From Streptomyces geranii (GTDB taxonomy: Bacteria; Actinomycetota; Actinomycetes; Streptomycetales; Streptomycetaceae): DNA of 64,000 bases. Where the stretch lies: assembly GCF_002954775.1 (NCBI RefSeq), contig NZ_PJME01000020.1:62001-126000 (forward strand), read 5' to 3'. Below are positions 1 to 8,251 of the stretch, piece by piece. The position numbers and the translations under genes are program-made. The notes under the pieces were generated by a model, which worked only from the letters and a program-made list of their open reading frames with translations, ran no database searches and was not told the DNA's origin. Each line of letters starts with the position of its first letter. Position 1 is the stretch's first letter.

Positions 1-569
1 CCGAGCAGGCCCGTGAGCGCCGGATGCGGCTGCTCACGCTCGGCGCCACCGCCGTCATACTCGTCGGCGTGGCCGGCGGCGGCTGGTTCCTCATCGACTC
101 CGCCCAGGAGAAGGAGGAGGCGAAGGCCGCGCCGATCTCGGGCGTGAAGAGCTGGTCCAAGCTCACCCAGAACCACGTCGACACGGCCGTCACCTACAAG
201 ATGAGCCCGCCCGTCGGCGGCGACCACAACCAGGTGTGGGTCAACTGCGACCGGCAGGTCTACACGAAGGCCGTGCCCAACGAGAACGCGGTGCACGCCC
301 TCGAACACGGCGCCGTCTGGATCACGTACAACGACAAGGCGGCCAAGGCGGACGTCGAGACGCTGTCCGAGCGCGTGACCAACACGTCGTACACCTTCAT
401 GAGCCCGTACGAGGACCAGTCGTCGCCGATCGTGCTGAGTGCCTGGGAGCACCAGCTCAAGGTGGACAAGGCGTCCGACCCGAGGGTCACCAAGTTCCTC
501 GACAAGTACGTCCAGGGCGAGCAGACGCCCGAGCCCGGTGCCGCGTGCACCAACGGCATGACGCCGTGA
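1..569 (+). CDS. DUF3105 membrane-anchored protein (5' end outside window)
   Basis: The reading frame is open to the left edge: codons for EQARERR precede the first visible ATG at 24, so the true start is probably upstream and the gene is partial. One transmembrane segment (TLGATAVILVGVAGGGWFLI) follows a basic stretch, then an extracytoplasmic domain. The run HALEHGAVWITYN, with paired His and Glu, and the conserved NCD and MSPYE motifs are typical of DUF3105, a family common in actinobacteria with no settled function. The last residues (AACTNGMTP) match the usual family end, so the C terminus is complete. The next gene lies downstream in the same direction but has no clear functional link. 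Confidence 0.85.
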   Translation, partial: EQARERRMRLLTLGATAVILVGVAGGGWFLIDSAQEKEEAKAAPISGVKSWSKLTQNHVDTAVTYKMSPPVGGDHNQVWVNCDRQVYTKAVPNENAVHALEHGAVWITYNDKAAKADVETLSERVTNTSYTFMSPYEDQSSPIVLSAWEHQLKVDKASDPRVTKFLDKYVQGEQTPEPGAACTNGMTP

Positions 570-684
570 ACTGAGCGCCCGGCGCGGGGTGTTCGCACCG
601 GACGACCCCGCGCCGACGCCCGGCGGGCCGCCGTACCGCCAAATTCGGTGGACTGCGGGCCCGTCGGCCGCTGGGATGGTCGGC

Positions 685-1569
685 ATGTGTGCCCTGAAGA
701 TGCATGCCGACGAGGTGGACATCGACGCCCCGCTGGTCCAGCGCCTGATCGCCCGGCAGTTTCCCGAGTGGGCCGAACTGCCCCTGGAGCGGCTGGAGTC
801 GGCCGGTACCGAGAACGCCATGTTCCGGCTCGGCGGTGAGCTGGTGGTCCGGCTGCCGAGGCATCCCGGCGCGGTGGACGCCATCGAGCACGAGCAGCGC
901 TGGCTGTCCCTGCTGGGGCTGCGGCTGCCGATCGCCGTACCGGAGCCGCTCGGGCGGGGTCGCGCCGGGGAGGGGTTTCCCTGGGCCTGGTCCGTGTACG
1001 GGTGGCTGGACGGGCGCAATCCGGACGTCGACGCCCTGGACTCCCCCGAGACGCTCGCCAAGGAACTCGCCGACTTCGTCCGCGCCCTGCGTCGCGTCGA
1101 CGCCGGGGACGGTCCTGCCCACTACCGGGCGAAGCCCCTCTCGGCACGGGACGCGTCCACGCGCGCGGCTCTCGCCCAGCTGACGGACGAGGTGGACACG
1201 GAGGCGGTGACGGGCCTGTGGGAGCGGGCCGTGCGCGTGCCCGAGCACCCGGGACCGCCGCTCTGGGCGCACGCCGACCTGTCACCGGGGAACGTCCTGG
1301 TCAGCGAGGGGCGGCTCAGTGCCGTGATCGACTTCGGGTGCACGGGGGTGGGCGATCCGGCCGTCGATCTGATCGTGGCCTGGAATCTGCTGCCCGCCGG
1401 TGTCCGTGACACCTTCCGCGAGGCGGTCGGCGCGGACGACGCCGAGTGGGCTCGCGGGCGCGGCTGGGCGCTGTCGGTCTCGCTGATCCAGCTGCCGTAC
1501 TACCGGGACACGAATCCGGTGCTCGCGGCGAACTCCCGGCATGTGATCAGGGAGATCCTGGCCGAGTGA
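685..1569 (+). CDS. Aminoglycoside phosphotransferase (APH) family kinase
   Basis: A protein of about 294 residues with the APH/choline-kinase fold signature. The catalytic loop HADLSPGNVLV has Asp as base and Asn as metal ligand, and IDFGCTGVGDPAVDLI carries the second metal-binding Asp. The N-terminal part (TENAMFRLGGELVVRLPR) fits the ATP-binding lobe. Members phosphorylate aminoglycosides, macrolides, homoserine or unknown small alcohols, and the substrate cannot be read from sequence. ATG at 685 is chosen because homologues start close to the MHADEVD segment; ATG at 676 or 700 is also possible, and none has a clear ribosome binding site. There is no resistance gene nearby, so a housekeeping or unknown small-molecule kinase is as likely as a resistance enzyme. 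Confidence 0.8.
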   Translation: MCALKMHADEVDIDAPLVQRLIARQFPEWAELPLERLESAGTENAMFRLGGELVVRLPRHPGAVDAIEHEQRWLSLLGLRLPIAVPEPLGRGRAGEGFPWAWSVYGWLDGRNPDVDALDSPETLAKELADFVRALRRVDAGDGPAHYRAKPLSARDASTRAALAQLTDEVDTEAVTGLWERAVRVPEHPGPPLWAHADLSPGNVLVSEGRLSAVIDFGCTGVGDPAVDLIVAWNLLPAGVRDTFREAVGADDAEWARGRGWALSVSLIQLPYYRDTNPVLAANSRHVIREILAE

Positions 1570-1611
1570 AGGAGATCCTCCCGGGTTGGTGTAGGTCGCC
1601 ACGCAGCGGGC

Positions 1612-1623
1612 AGAAAGCGCTTG
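1612..1623. promoter_or_regulatory. LacI-type palindromic operator candidate (AGAAAGCGCTTG)
   Basis: The palindrome AAGCGCTT sits at the centre of AGAAAGCGCTTG, 72 bases before the ATG of the ABC exporter. The same 12-mer recurs at 55300-55311 upstream of the sugar-binding protein gene. CG-centred palindromes of this kind are typical sites for LacI-family sugar repressors in Streptomyces. That a repressor binds here is inferred. Confidence 0.4.
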
Positions 1624-1694
1624 CCCCAAGCCTGCTCACCAGCTCCCCACCGCCCGATCGCGCTCTGTCCGGTTCTCAAGGAGGACCCCCGTCC

Positions 1695-3464
1695 ATGGCC
1701 TCGTCCGAGCAGCCACTCGACCACCGCTACCGGGGCGAGCACCCGATACGCACCCTCGCCTACCTCTTCCGCGCCGACCGGTGGCGACTCGGCGTCGCCC
1801 TGGTCGTCTTCACCGTCAAGCACAGCCCGATCTGGCTGCTTCCGCTGATCACCGCGAACATCGTCGACACCGTCGTCGAGCACCGCCCGCTCGGCGGGCT
1901 CTGGCTCAGCGCCGGGGTCATCATGCTGATCCTGGTCATCAATCCACCGCTGCATCTGCTGTACGTGCGGCTGCTGTACGGCAGCGTGCGCCGGATGGGG
2001 ACCGATCTGCGGTCCGCGCTGTGCACGCGGATGCAGCAGCTGTCGATCGGCTACCACTCCCGGGTCAGCGCGGGCGTGCTCCAGGCCAAGGTCGTACGGG
2101 ATGTGGAGACCGTCGAGCAGATGATGCAGCAGAGTTCCGACTCGGGGCTCGGCGCGCTCACGGTGCTCATGGGCGGGCTGGTCGTCATCGGCATCCGTAC
2201 GCCCGAGTTCCTCCCCGTGTTCCTGCTGGTGGTGCCGGTCGCGGCACTGCTGATCGTCCGGCTGCGGACGCGGCTGCGCGCGCAGAACGAGAGTTTCCGC
2301 CACGAGGTCGAGCAACTGTCGTCCCGGGTGAGCGAGATGACCCGGCTGATCTCCGTCACGCGGGCGCACGGCCTGGAGGGCAAGGCGCTGGGCCGGATGG
2401 ACCGCACCCTGCGCCAGGTGCTCACCTCCGGGCTGCGGCTCGATCTGCTCAACGGGCGGTTCGCGTCGCTGGCCTGGGTGTTCCTGAACGCGGTCGGCGT
2501 GCTGTTCCTGACGGGCGCGGCGCTGGTCTCGTACTACGGCGTCTGGGGTGTCACCCCGGGTGATGTGGTGATGCTGAGCGCGTTCCTGACCACCCTCACC
2601 AACTCGACGACCACGCTCGCGGGGCTCGCGCCGGTCATCACCAAGGGGCTGGAGTCGGTGCGGTCGGTCGGCGAGGTGCTGGAGGCGCCCGAGCTGGAGG
2701 ACAACGCGGGGAAGGTCGCCGTGACCGGGCTGCGGGGCGAGGTGACCTTCGAGGGGGTCGGGTTCGCGTACGACGAGGGCGGGCGGTCAGCCGTACGGGA
2801 CTTCGGGCTCACCGCGTCGCCCGGTGAGACGATCGCGCTGGTCGGTGCCTCGGGGGCCGGGAAGTCGACCGTGCTGAATCTCGTGATCGGGTTCATCCGG
2901 CCGACCTCGGGGCGGCTGCTGCTCGACGGGGTCGACATGAACACCCTGGACCTGCGGACGTATCGGCGGTTCGTGTCGGTGGTGCCGCAGGAGTCGATCC
3001 TGTTCGACGGGACGGTCCGGGAGAACGTGGCGTACGGCATGGACGACGCCGACGACGCGGCGGTGCGGGACGCGTTGCGGGACGCCAACGCGCTGGAGTT
3101 CGTCGACCGGCTGCCGCACGGCGTGGACACCCTGGTCGGCGAGCACGGCGCCCGGCTGTCCGGGGGGCAGCGGCAGCGGCTCGCGATCGCGAGGGCGCTG
3201 ATCCGCGACCCGCGCGTGCTGATCCTCGACGAGGCGACCTCGGCGCTGGACACCCGGTCGGAGGCGCTGGTGCAGGAGGCGCTGGGACGGCTGATGCACG
3301 GGCGTACGACGTTCGTCGTCGCGCACCGGCTGTCGACGGTCCGGGGCGCCGACCGGATCGTCGTCATGGAGGACGGTGGCGTGCGGGAGATCGGCTCGCA
3401 CGAGGAGTTGCTGCGGCGCGGCGGTGCGTACTCGGCGCTGCACAGCAGCGGTCAGCCGGCCTGA
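1695..3464 (+). CDS. ABC exporter: fused transmembrane and ATPase half-transporter
   Basis: A protein of 589 residues with a type I exporter transmembrane domain of about six helices (roughly residues 25-310) fused to a nucleotide-binding domain (about 345-585). The ATPase has Walker A GASGAGKST, the Q-loop region VVPQESILFDG, signature LSGGQRQR, Walker B VLILDEATSALD and the H-loop VVAHRLS. Such half-transporters dimerise in the membrane and export drugs, lipids or peptides. The start ATG at 1695 follows AAGGAGGA at about 1679. It stands alone with no partner half-transporter gene beside it, so it is probably a homodimer. A LacI-like palindrome lies about 70 bases upstream. The substrate is unknown. 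Confidence 0.9.
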   Translation: MASSEQPLDHRYRGEHPIRTLAYLFRADRWRLGVALVVFTVKHSPIWLLPLITANIVDTVVEHRPLGGLWLSAGVIMLILVINPPLHLLYVRLLYGSVRRMGTDLRSALCTRMQQLSIGYHSRVSAGVLQAKVVRDVETVEQMMQQSSDSGLGALTVLMGGLVVIGIRTPEFLPVFLLVVPVAALLIVRLRTRLRAQNESFRHEVEQLSSRVSEMTRLISVTRAHGLEGKALGRMDRTLRQVLTSGLRLDLLNGRFASLAWVFLNAVGVLFLTGAALVSYYGVWGVTPGDVVMLSAFLTTLTNSTTTLAGLAPVITKGLESVRSVGEVLEAPELEDNAGKVAVTGLRGEVTFEGVGFAYDEGGRSAVRDFGLTASPGETIALVGASGAGKSTVLNLVIGFIRPTSGRLLLDGVDMNTLDLRTYRRFVSVVPQESILFDGTVRENVAYGMDDADDAAVRDALRDANALEFVDRLPHGVDTLVGEHGARLSGGQRQRLAIARALIRDPRVLILDEATSALDTRSEALVQEALGRLMHGRTTFVVAHRLSTVRGADRIVVMEDGGVREIGSHEELLRRGGAYSALHSSGQPA

Positions 3465-3517
3465 GCCACCGCCGGGGGGGGGCGGCTCGGGCCGACGCCG
3501 ACCGGCCGGGGTCGCCC

Positions 3518-3997
3518 CTACTCCCCCGCGAACGCCTTCTTGAGGGCCGCGATGTCCAGCTTGCCCATCGCGTACATGGCCTTGGTGACGCGAACGGCCT
3601 TCTCCTGGTCCGGGTCGGCGATCATCTCGATCAGGCCGTCCGGGACGACCTGCCAGGACACGCCGTACTTGTCCTTGAGCCAGCCGCAGGGGCCGGGCTC
3701 GCCGCCCTCGGTGAGCTTGGCCCAGTAGTGGTCGACCTCGGCCTGGTCGGCGCAGTAGATCTGGAAGGAGATCGCCTCGGTGAACTTGAACATCGGGCCG
3801 CCGTTGAGGGCGACGAACTTCTGGCCGTTGGCCACGAAGTCGACGGCCATGACGCCGCCGGCGGGGGCGGGACCGGCCTCGTTGTAGTAGCCGATCTTGC
3901 CGAGGGACGAGTTCTTGAAGAGGGAGACGTAGAAGTGCGCGGCTTCCTCGGCCTTGCCGTCGAACCAGAGACACGTGGTGAATCCGTCGGTGGTCAC
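3518..3997 (-). CDS. VOC-family protein, PhnB/YjdN type
   Basis: A 159-residue protein of the PhnB-like branch of the vicinal oxygen chelate superfamily (often labelled 3-demethylubiquinone methyltransferase-like). Visible landmarks are the start MTTDGFTTCLWFDGKAEEAA, the FYVSLFKNS segment, the GPMFKFTEAISFQIYC strand and the CGWLKDKYGVSWQVVPDGL segment, followed by a C-terminal helical tail (VTKAMYAMGKLDIAALKKAF). The tail and the conserved SWQVVP match the family closely. Members are small cytoplasmic proteins, mostly without a proven reaction. GGAGG lies just before the ATG at 3997. It is the distal gene of three small minus-strand genes (VOC, DinB, VOC) that may be co-transcribed. Confidence 0.85.
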   Translation of the reverse strand: MTTDGFTTCLWFDGKAEEAAHFYVSLFKNSSLGKIGYYNEAGPAPAGGVMAVDFVANGQKFVALNGGPMFKFTEAISFQIYCADQAEVDHYWAKLTEGGEPGPCGWLKDKYGVSWQVVPDGLIEMIADPDQEKAVRVTKAMYAMGKLDIAALKKAFAGE

Positions 3998-4104
3998 GGG
4001 GTTACCTCCTGGAGCGGGAACGCTGTCACCTCTGTCGACCGATCCTCGCGCGGAAACTCATCGGTGGCGCGGCGGATTCCCCGGCGGTTTCCCCGGGAAG
4101 CCGC

Positions 4105-4716
4105 TCACTGGCCCACTCGGCCGTCGATCCGCTCGCGCAGGAGGTCGGCGTGGCCGCAGTGGCGCGCGTACTCGTTGACGTGCGCCGCGAGGACGTCCCG
4201 GACCTGGAGCTGTCCGCCGGCCTCGGCACCGAAGTCGGAGAAGCCCGCGTTCGTGGCGCCGAGGTCGGCGACGCTCGCGATGAAACGGTCGGTGCGTTCC
4301 GTCTCAAGGCGCCACTGCCGCCAGGCGTCCTCGACGACCGCCGGATCGGCGACCGCGCCGTTCCAGTCGCCGTCGCGGTCGTCATCGGTGCGGTACAGCT
4401 TGGGCGCGTCCTCGCCTGCCATGACCCGGCGGAAGTGCCGCTCGTCCTCGGTGAGATGCCGGATCAGCCCGAGCAGGGACATCGTGGACGGGGGTACGGA
4501 GCGCCTGGCCATCTGTTCTGCGTCCAGGCCCGCGCACTTCATCTCCACGGTGAGGCGGAAGTGGCGCAGGCCCTCAAGGAGCACACCGCGTTCGTCGACG
4601 ATCTCGGTGTCGGTCTCGCGCGGATCGTCGTCCGGGTCGACCCACATGTCGTCGTAGACGGTCGCGACCGTCCACCGAGTCGTCGTCGTTCCGGTGTCGT
4701 GCTCGCGGGAGTCCAT
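4105..4716 (-). CDS. DinB-like (DUF664) protein
   Basis: A protein of about 203 residues. The region DDDPRETDTEIVDERGVLLEG and the helices with HLTEDERHF and HVNEYARHCGHAD give the three metal-binding histidines of the DinB/YfiT four-helix fold. Actinobacterial DUF664 members are often mycothiol-dependent S-transferases, which is a family-based suggestion only. The ATG at 4716 (MDSREHDTG) is chosen; a longer version starting at 4752 would add twelve residues with no family match. It lies between two VOC-family genes on the same strand, which fits a small detoxification-type group. Confidence 0.8.
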   Translation of the reverse strand: MDSREHDTGTTTTRWTVATVYDDMWVDPDDDPRETDTEIVDERGVLLEGLRHFRLTVEMKCAGLDAEQMARRSVPPSTMSLLGLIRHLTEDERHFRRVMAGEDAPKLYRTDDDRDGDWNGAVADPAVVEDAWRQWRLETERTDRFIASVADLGATNAGFSDFGAEAGGQLQVRDVLAAHVNEYARHCGHADLLRERIDGRVGQ

Positions 4717-4772
4717 GGGGGCATCGTGACGCCCGTCACCGGGCTCCGCCACCCAATTATCCGGCTGCCCGG

Positions 4773-5162
4773 CTATCCGGCCTGGTGAACGATCTGGATC
4801 AGGTTGCCGCAGGTGTCGTCCAGCACCGCGACGGTCACCGGGCCCATCTCCAGCGGCTCCTGGGTGAAGCGCACCCCGAGCGCGCTCAGCCGCGCGAACT
4901 CCGCGTGTACGTCGTCCACGGCGAAGGCGGTGGCGGGGATGCCGTCCTTGACCAGGGCCTCCTTGTACGGCTTCACGGCGGGATGGCCGGAGGGTTCGAG
5001 GAGCAGTTCGGTCCCGTCGGGATCCTCGGGCGAGACGACGGTCAGCCAGCGGTCGGCGCCCAGCGGAACCTCGGTCTTCTTCACGAAGCCCAGCACCTCC
5101 GTGTAGAAGCGCAGCGCCGTGTCCTGGTCGTCGACGAAGACGCTGGTCAGGTGGATCCTCAT
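4773..5162 (-). CDS. VOC-family glyoxalase/dioxygenase-like protein
   Basis: A 129-residue protein with the paired beta-alpha-beta-beta-beta units of the VOC superfamily: N half MRIHLTSVFVDDQDTALRFY, C half IPATAFAVDDVHAEFARL ending in LDDTCGNLIQIVHQAG. Metal-ligand candidates are His4, the Glu of GTELLLEP and the late strand region. It is typical of the many VOC proteins of uncertain activity (glyoxalase, fosfomycin or bleomycin resistance-like, or extradiol-dioxygenase-like). It is first in a minus-strand group with the DinB and PhnB-like genes. GAGAGGG lies just before the ATG. Confidence 0.85.
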   Translation of the reverse strand: MRIHLTSVFVDDQDTALRFYTEVLGFVKKTEVPLGADRWLTVVSPEDPDGTELLLEPSGHPAVKPYKEALVKDGIPATAFAVDDVHAEFARLSALGVRFTQEPLEMGPVTVAVLDDTCGNLIQIVHQAG

Positions 5163-5250
5163 GGTGCCCTCTCTCAGCTCTGTTCGTGGGGTGCGCGGTT
5201 CATGGGGGTGCTCGGGGCCCCTCCCGCATCATCACGCAACCAACGGTCGG

Positions 5251-5460
5251 ATGCCGCCGGGATCCCGGCGCCACCGCCTCGCCGAGGCCCGTGAGGTGCT
5301 GTGTCACGGGGCTGTCGCGTGCGAACTCGGGGCCCGGCACCTGGCCGGGTCGCTGGGCCGGATCGGCCGCCGGGCCCGGTTCGCGGGCGACACCGGTTTC
5401 GCGCCGGCCGACGTGCCGCGGGCCCTGTTGCCGGGCGAGCAGGGCAGTCGGCGCGGCTGA
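5251..5460 (+). CDS. Small hypothetical ORF, possible gene remnant
   Basis: A 69-codon frame from ATG 5251 to TGA 5460 with strongly coding-like third positions (roughly nine in ten are G or C), in a gap of about 320 bases between the two minus-strand neighbours. No ribosome binding site is visible before the ATG, and the translation (Ala/Arg/Gly-rich, containing EAREVLCHGAVACELG) matches no family I recognise. It may be the 3' part of a decayed gene. The rest of the gap, 5163-5250, shows nothing. Confidence 0.25.
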   Translation: MPPGSRRHRLAEAREVLCHGAVACELGARHLAGSLGRIGRRARFAGDTGFAPADVPRALLPGEQGSRRG

Positions 5461-5481
5461 GGGCCGCGGGGCGCCGCCCGT

Positions 5482-7980
5482 CTACAGGGCGTCTCCGTCC
5501 CACGCGGCGGTGGGGTCGGCGGGCGGTTCCGGGTCGCCGTTGATCGGCTGCTCGGCCCAGATGGTCTTGCCGCTGTGGTGGTAGCGGCTGCCCCACCGCC
5601 GGGTGAGCTGGGCGACGAGGAAGAGCCCCCGCCCGCCTTCGTCGGCCGCCTGGGCCCGGCGCAGGCGCGGCTGGGTGTTGCTGGAGTCCCGGACCTCGCA
5701 CACCAGGGTGGCGTCGTCGTGGAAGAGCCGCAGCCGGACGGTGCCGCCCGCGTACCGCATCGCGTTGGTGACCAGTTCGCTGACGGTCAGTTCCGTGGTG
5801 AACGTGAGGTCGTCGAGCCCCCATTCGGCGAGCCTGCGCGCGACGGCGCCGCGCGCCTCGGCGACCGCCGCCGGGTCGTCGGGGAACTGCCAGTCGGCGA
5901 TGTCGGCCGCCGGGAGCAGCCGGGGCCGGGCCAGCAGGAGCGTCATGTCGTCGCGGGGCGGCGGCTCGGCGGCGCCCGCCATGACGGCCCGGCCGATCTC
6001 CTCCAGCGTCCCGTCGCCCCGGCAGAGCGTGGCGAGGGTGTCGAGGAGTTCGCGGGTGCCCCGGTCGGTGTCGCGGGAGCGCCGGTGCACGAGGCCGTCG
6101 GTGTAGAGCGCGAGGGTGCTGCCGGGTTCCAGGGCGACGGTGGTGACCTCGAAGGGCATGCCGCCGACCCCCAGCGGTGGCCCCGGGGACACCTCGATGG
6201 GGCGGGCGGTGCCGTCGGGCCCGATGACTGCGGGTCCCGGATGCCCGGCGCTGGCGATGGCGCAGCTGCCGGTCAGCGGATCGTAGACCGCGTACAGACA
6301 GGTGGCGCCGATGGTGTCCTTGTCCTCGGGGTCGGCCTCGTCGGCGAGCTGCTGGACGAGGTCGTCGAGGTGGATGAGGAGTTCGCCGGGTTCCAGTTCG
6401 AGGTCGGCCAGCGTACGGATCGCGGTCCGCAGGCGTCCCATGGTCGCGGCGGCGTGCAGCCCGTGCCCGAAGACGTCACCGACGACGAAGGCCACGCGCA
6501 GCGAGGGCAGCGGGATGGCGTCGAACCAGTCGCCGCTGATGTCCGCCCCGCCCCCGGCGGGCACGTAGCAGCCCGCCGACTCGGCCGCCGCGGTGCTGGT
6601 GGTGGCCCTCGGCAGCAGGCGTTGCTGGAGCGCGACCGCCGCCCGGTGCTCACGGGTGTAGCGGCGGGCGTTGTCCACGCTGAGGGCGGCCCGCGAGGAG
6701 ATGTCGAACACCAGGTCGGCGTCCTCCTGCTCGAACGCCTCCGGCTGCCCGGTCCGCCAGACGGCCACGAAACCCAGCAGCAGCCCGCGCGCGTACAGCG
6801 GGGAGACCACGGCGGAATGGCCCCGCGCCGGCATCACCGCCCGGATGAGTTCCGGGTCGCCGAGAAGGTCGAGCATCTCCTGCCGGGTCGTGTTGAAGAC
6901 GGTGTCGCCCTGGATGGCGGCCCGCCGCACCTGCGGGACGTCGGGGAAGCGCGGGATCACGCCGCCGACGGGGACGAGTTCGGCGGGCCAGGGCCCGTCG
7001 GCCGAGGCGACGGCCACCCGGCGCAGCCGCAGCCAGTCGCCGGGCCGGATCACCTTCGGCGGCTCCTCACCCTCCAGGACGGCCTCGGCGATCTCCACGG
7101 ACGCCATGTCCCCCAGGGCCGGGACCAGGACGTCGGCGATGTCCTGGGCCGTACGGGTCACGTCCAGGGAGGATCCGATGCGCGCCGACGCCTCGTGGCC
7201 GACCTCGGTGCGCCGCCGGGCCCGGCGCTGCCGGGTGCTGTCGGCGAAGAACGCCGCGATCCCGGTCGGCCGGTCGTGCCCGTCCGCCAGCCGGAAGGCC
7301 GACACGGACACCGAGCGCTCCAGCCCGGAGCCGTCCGGTGCGCGCATCCGCTGTTCCCGCGCGAGCAGCGGCAGCCCCGTGTCGAGCACCCGGTGCAGTT
7401 GCTCCCCGACGTCCTTCGCGTCGGCCACGGACATGACGTCCTCAAGGCGGTGCCCCGGCCGCAGCAGCGGCCAGCCGTGCACCTCGTCGACGATGTTCGT
7501 ACGCACGATCCGCAGCTCGGTGTCACAGAGGACGACCCCGAGCAGGGACTGCGCCAGCAGGGCGGTGAGCAGCGACGACCCCTGTTCCTGGGCGCCGTCC
7601 GCGCGGCTCGGCACCAGCACCAGGACGCGCTGGGAGGAGCCGTCCAGGGGCACCTCGTCGACGGTGGCCTCGACGGTCCGGCCGGAGGCGTGCCGGAACG
7701 CGACCCGGCCCGAAAACACGGCCGGGGAGCCGTCCCGGGGGTGCGTGCCGCTCCCCCGCACGGGCTCGGCCAGCAGCTTTGCGACCGGCTGCCCGCAGAC
7801 CTGGTCGGCGGACCGCCCGAGCAGCTCCGCCGCCGCGCGCGACCACCCCCGTACGGTCCCGGCGCTGTCGAGCAGGACGACAGCGACATCGTCGGCCGAC
7901 GATGTCGCGGAGTCGTGCTCGCCCAGGGCTGCCATGCGCACCTCACCGGCGGCGGTCTCCTGCGCCGCGCTCACCCTCAT
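5482..7980 (-). CDS. PAS/GAF-sensor SpoIIE-type PP2C phosphatase with HATPase domain
   Basis: A protein of about 832 residues with four parts in order. Two PAS-like sensors occupy roughly residues 25-245, a GAF-like domain 250-440, a SpoIIE PP2C phosphatase about 450-680, and a C-terminal GHKL (RsbW-like) ATPase about 700-810. The phosphatase has metal-binding motifs GGGADISGDWFDA, VGDVFGHG and RDDMTLLLA. The ATPase has N-box ELVTNAMRYA and G-box DEGGRGLFL. In Streptomyces such proteins are partner-switch regulators, dephosphorylating anti-anti-sigma factors and phosphorylating them through the ATPase. ATG at 7980 (MRVSAAQ) is chosen; the frame runs further upstream, but that part looks non-coding. 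No anti-anti-sigma gene lies nearby, so the partner is elsewhere. Confidence 0.9.
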   Translation of the reverse strand: MRVSAAQETAAGEVRMAALGEHDSATSSADDVAVVLLDSAGTVRGWSRAAAELLGRSADQVCGQPVAKLLAEPVRGSGTHPRDGSPAVFSGRVAFRHASGRTVEATVDEVPLDGSSQRVLVLVPSRADGAQEQGSSLLTALLAQSLLGVVLCDTELRIVRTNIVDEVHGWPLLRPGHRLEDVMSVADAKDVGEQLHRVLDTGLPLLAREQRMRAPDGSGLERSVSVSAFRLADGHDRPTGIAAFFADSTRQRRARRRTEVGHEASARIGSSLDVTRTAQDIADVLVPALGDMASVEIAEAVLEGEEPPKVIRPGDWLRLRRVAVASADGPWPAELVPVGGVIPRFPDVPQVRRAAIQGDTVFNTTRQEMLDLLGDPELIRAVMPARGHSAVVSPLYARGLLLGFVAVWRTGQPEAFEQEDADLVFDISSRAALSVDNARRYTREHRAAVALQQRLLPRATTSTAAAESAGCYVPAGGGADISGDWFDAIPLPSLRVAFVVGDVFGHGLHAAATMGRLRTAIRTLADLELEPGELLIHLDDLVQQLADEADPEDKDTIGATCLYAVYDPLTGSCAIASAGHPGPAVIGPDGTARPIEVSPGPPLGVGGMPFEVTTVALEPGSTLALYTDGLVHRRSRDTDRGTRELLDTLATLCRGDGTLEEIGRAVMAGAAEPPPRDDMTLLLARPRLLPAADIADWQFPDDPAAVAEARGAVARRLAEWGLDDLTFTTELTVSELVTNAMRYAGGTVRLRLFHDDATLVCEVRDSSNTQPRLRRAQAADEGGRGLFLVAQLTRRWGSRYHHSGKTIWAEQPINGDPEPPADPTAAWDGDAL

Positions 7981-8162
7981 TATGGTGCGCGGCCCCACAG
8001 CACGCCCGGCGCCCGGAGCCGGTGACGGCGGGGGTGCGGGGTGGCGTCCGCGAACGGACGGTGTCAGGCAAATGACGGCACCCCGCACCCGGTCCGGGTC
8101 GGCCCCGCGAAGGGCCCGCCCACCACTCTCGACCAACGATCACCCTTTTCGCAAGTACTTCG

Positions 8163-8185
8163 TTATTGCGATCCTCATGCAATAA
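8163..8185. promoter_or_regulatory. Nur-box-like palindrome upstream of nik-type operon
   Basis: Perfect 7-base arms TTATTGC (8163-8169) and GCAATAA (8179-8185) flank nine bases, 66 bases before the first gene of the importer. The spacing TTGC-N9-GCAA equals the consensus I recall for the Streptomyces nickel regulator Nur (tTGCaa-N5-ttGCAA). Binding by Nur is inferred from this match and from the gene content downstream. Confidence 0.7.
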
Positions 8186-8251
8186 GGTCCGGCAGGGAGC
8201 CACCCGCCGGCCCCGAACCGATGTACGACCTGCGACAAGGGTGTGGGACTC

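Noticed and set aside
685..1569. Antibiotic resistance gene (aminoglycoside phosphotransferase)
   Set aside because: The fold is right, but the family is broad and there is no resistance or biosynthesis context.
5575..8025. Long plus-strand open frame opposite the SpoIIE-type phosphatase
   Set aside because: Compositional shadow of a real gene; Gly/Arg/Pro-rich and without recognisable motifs.
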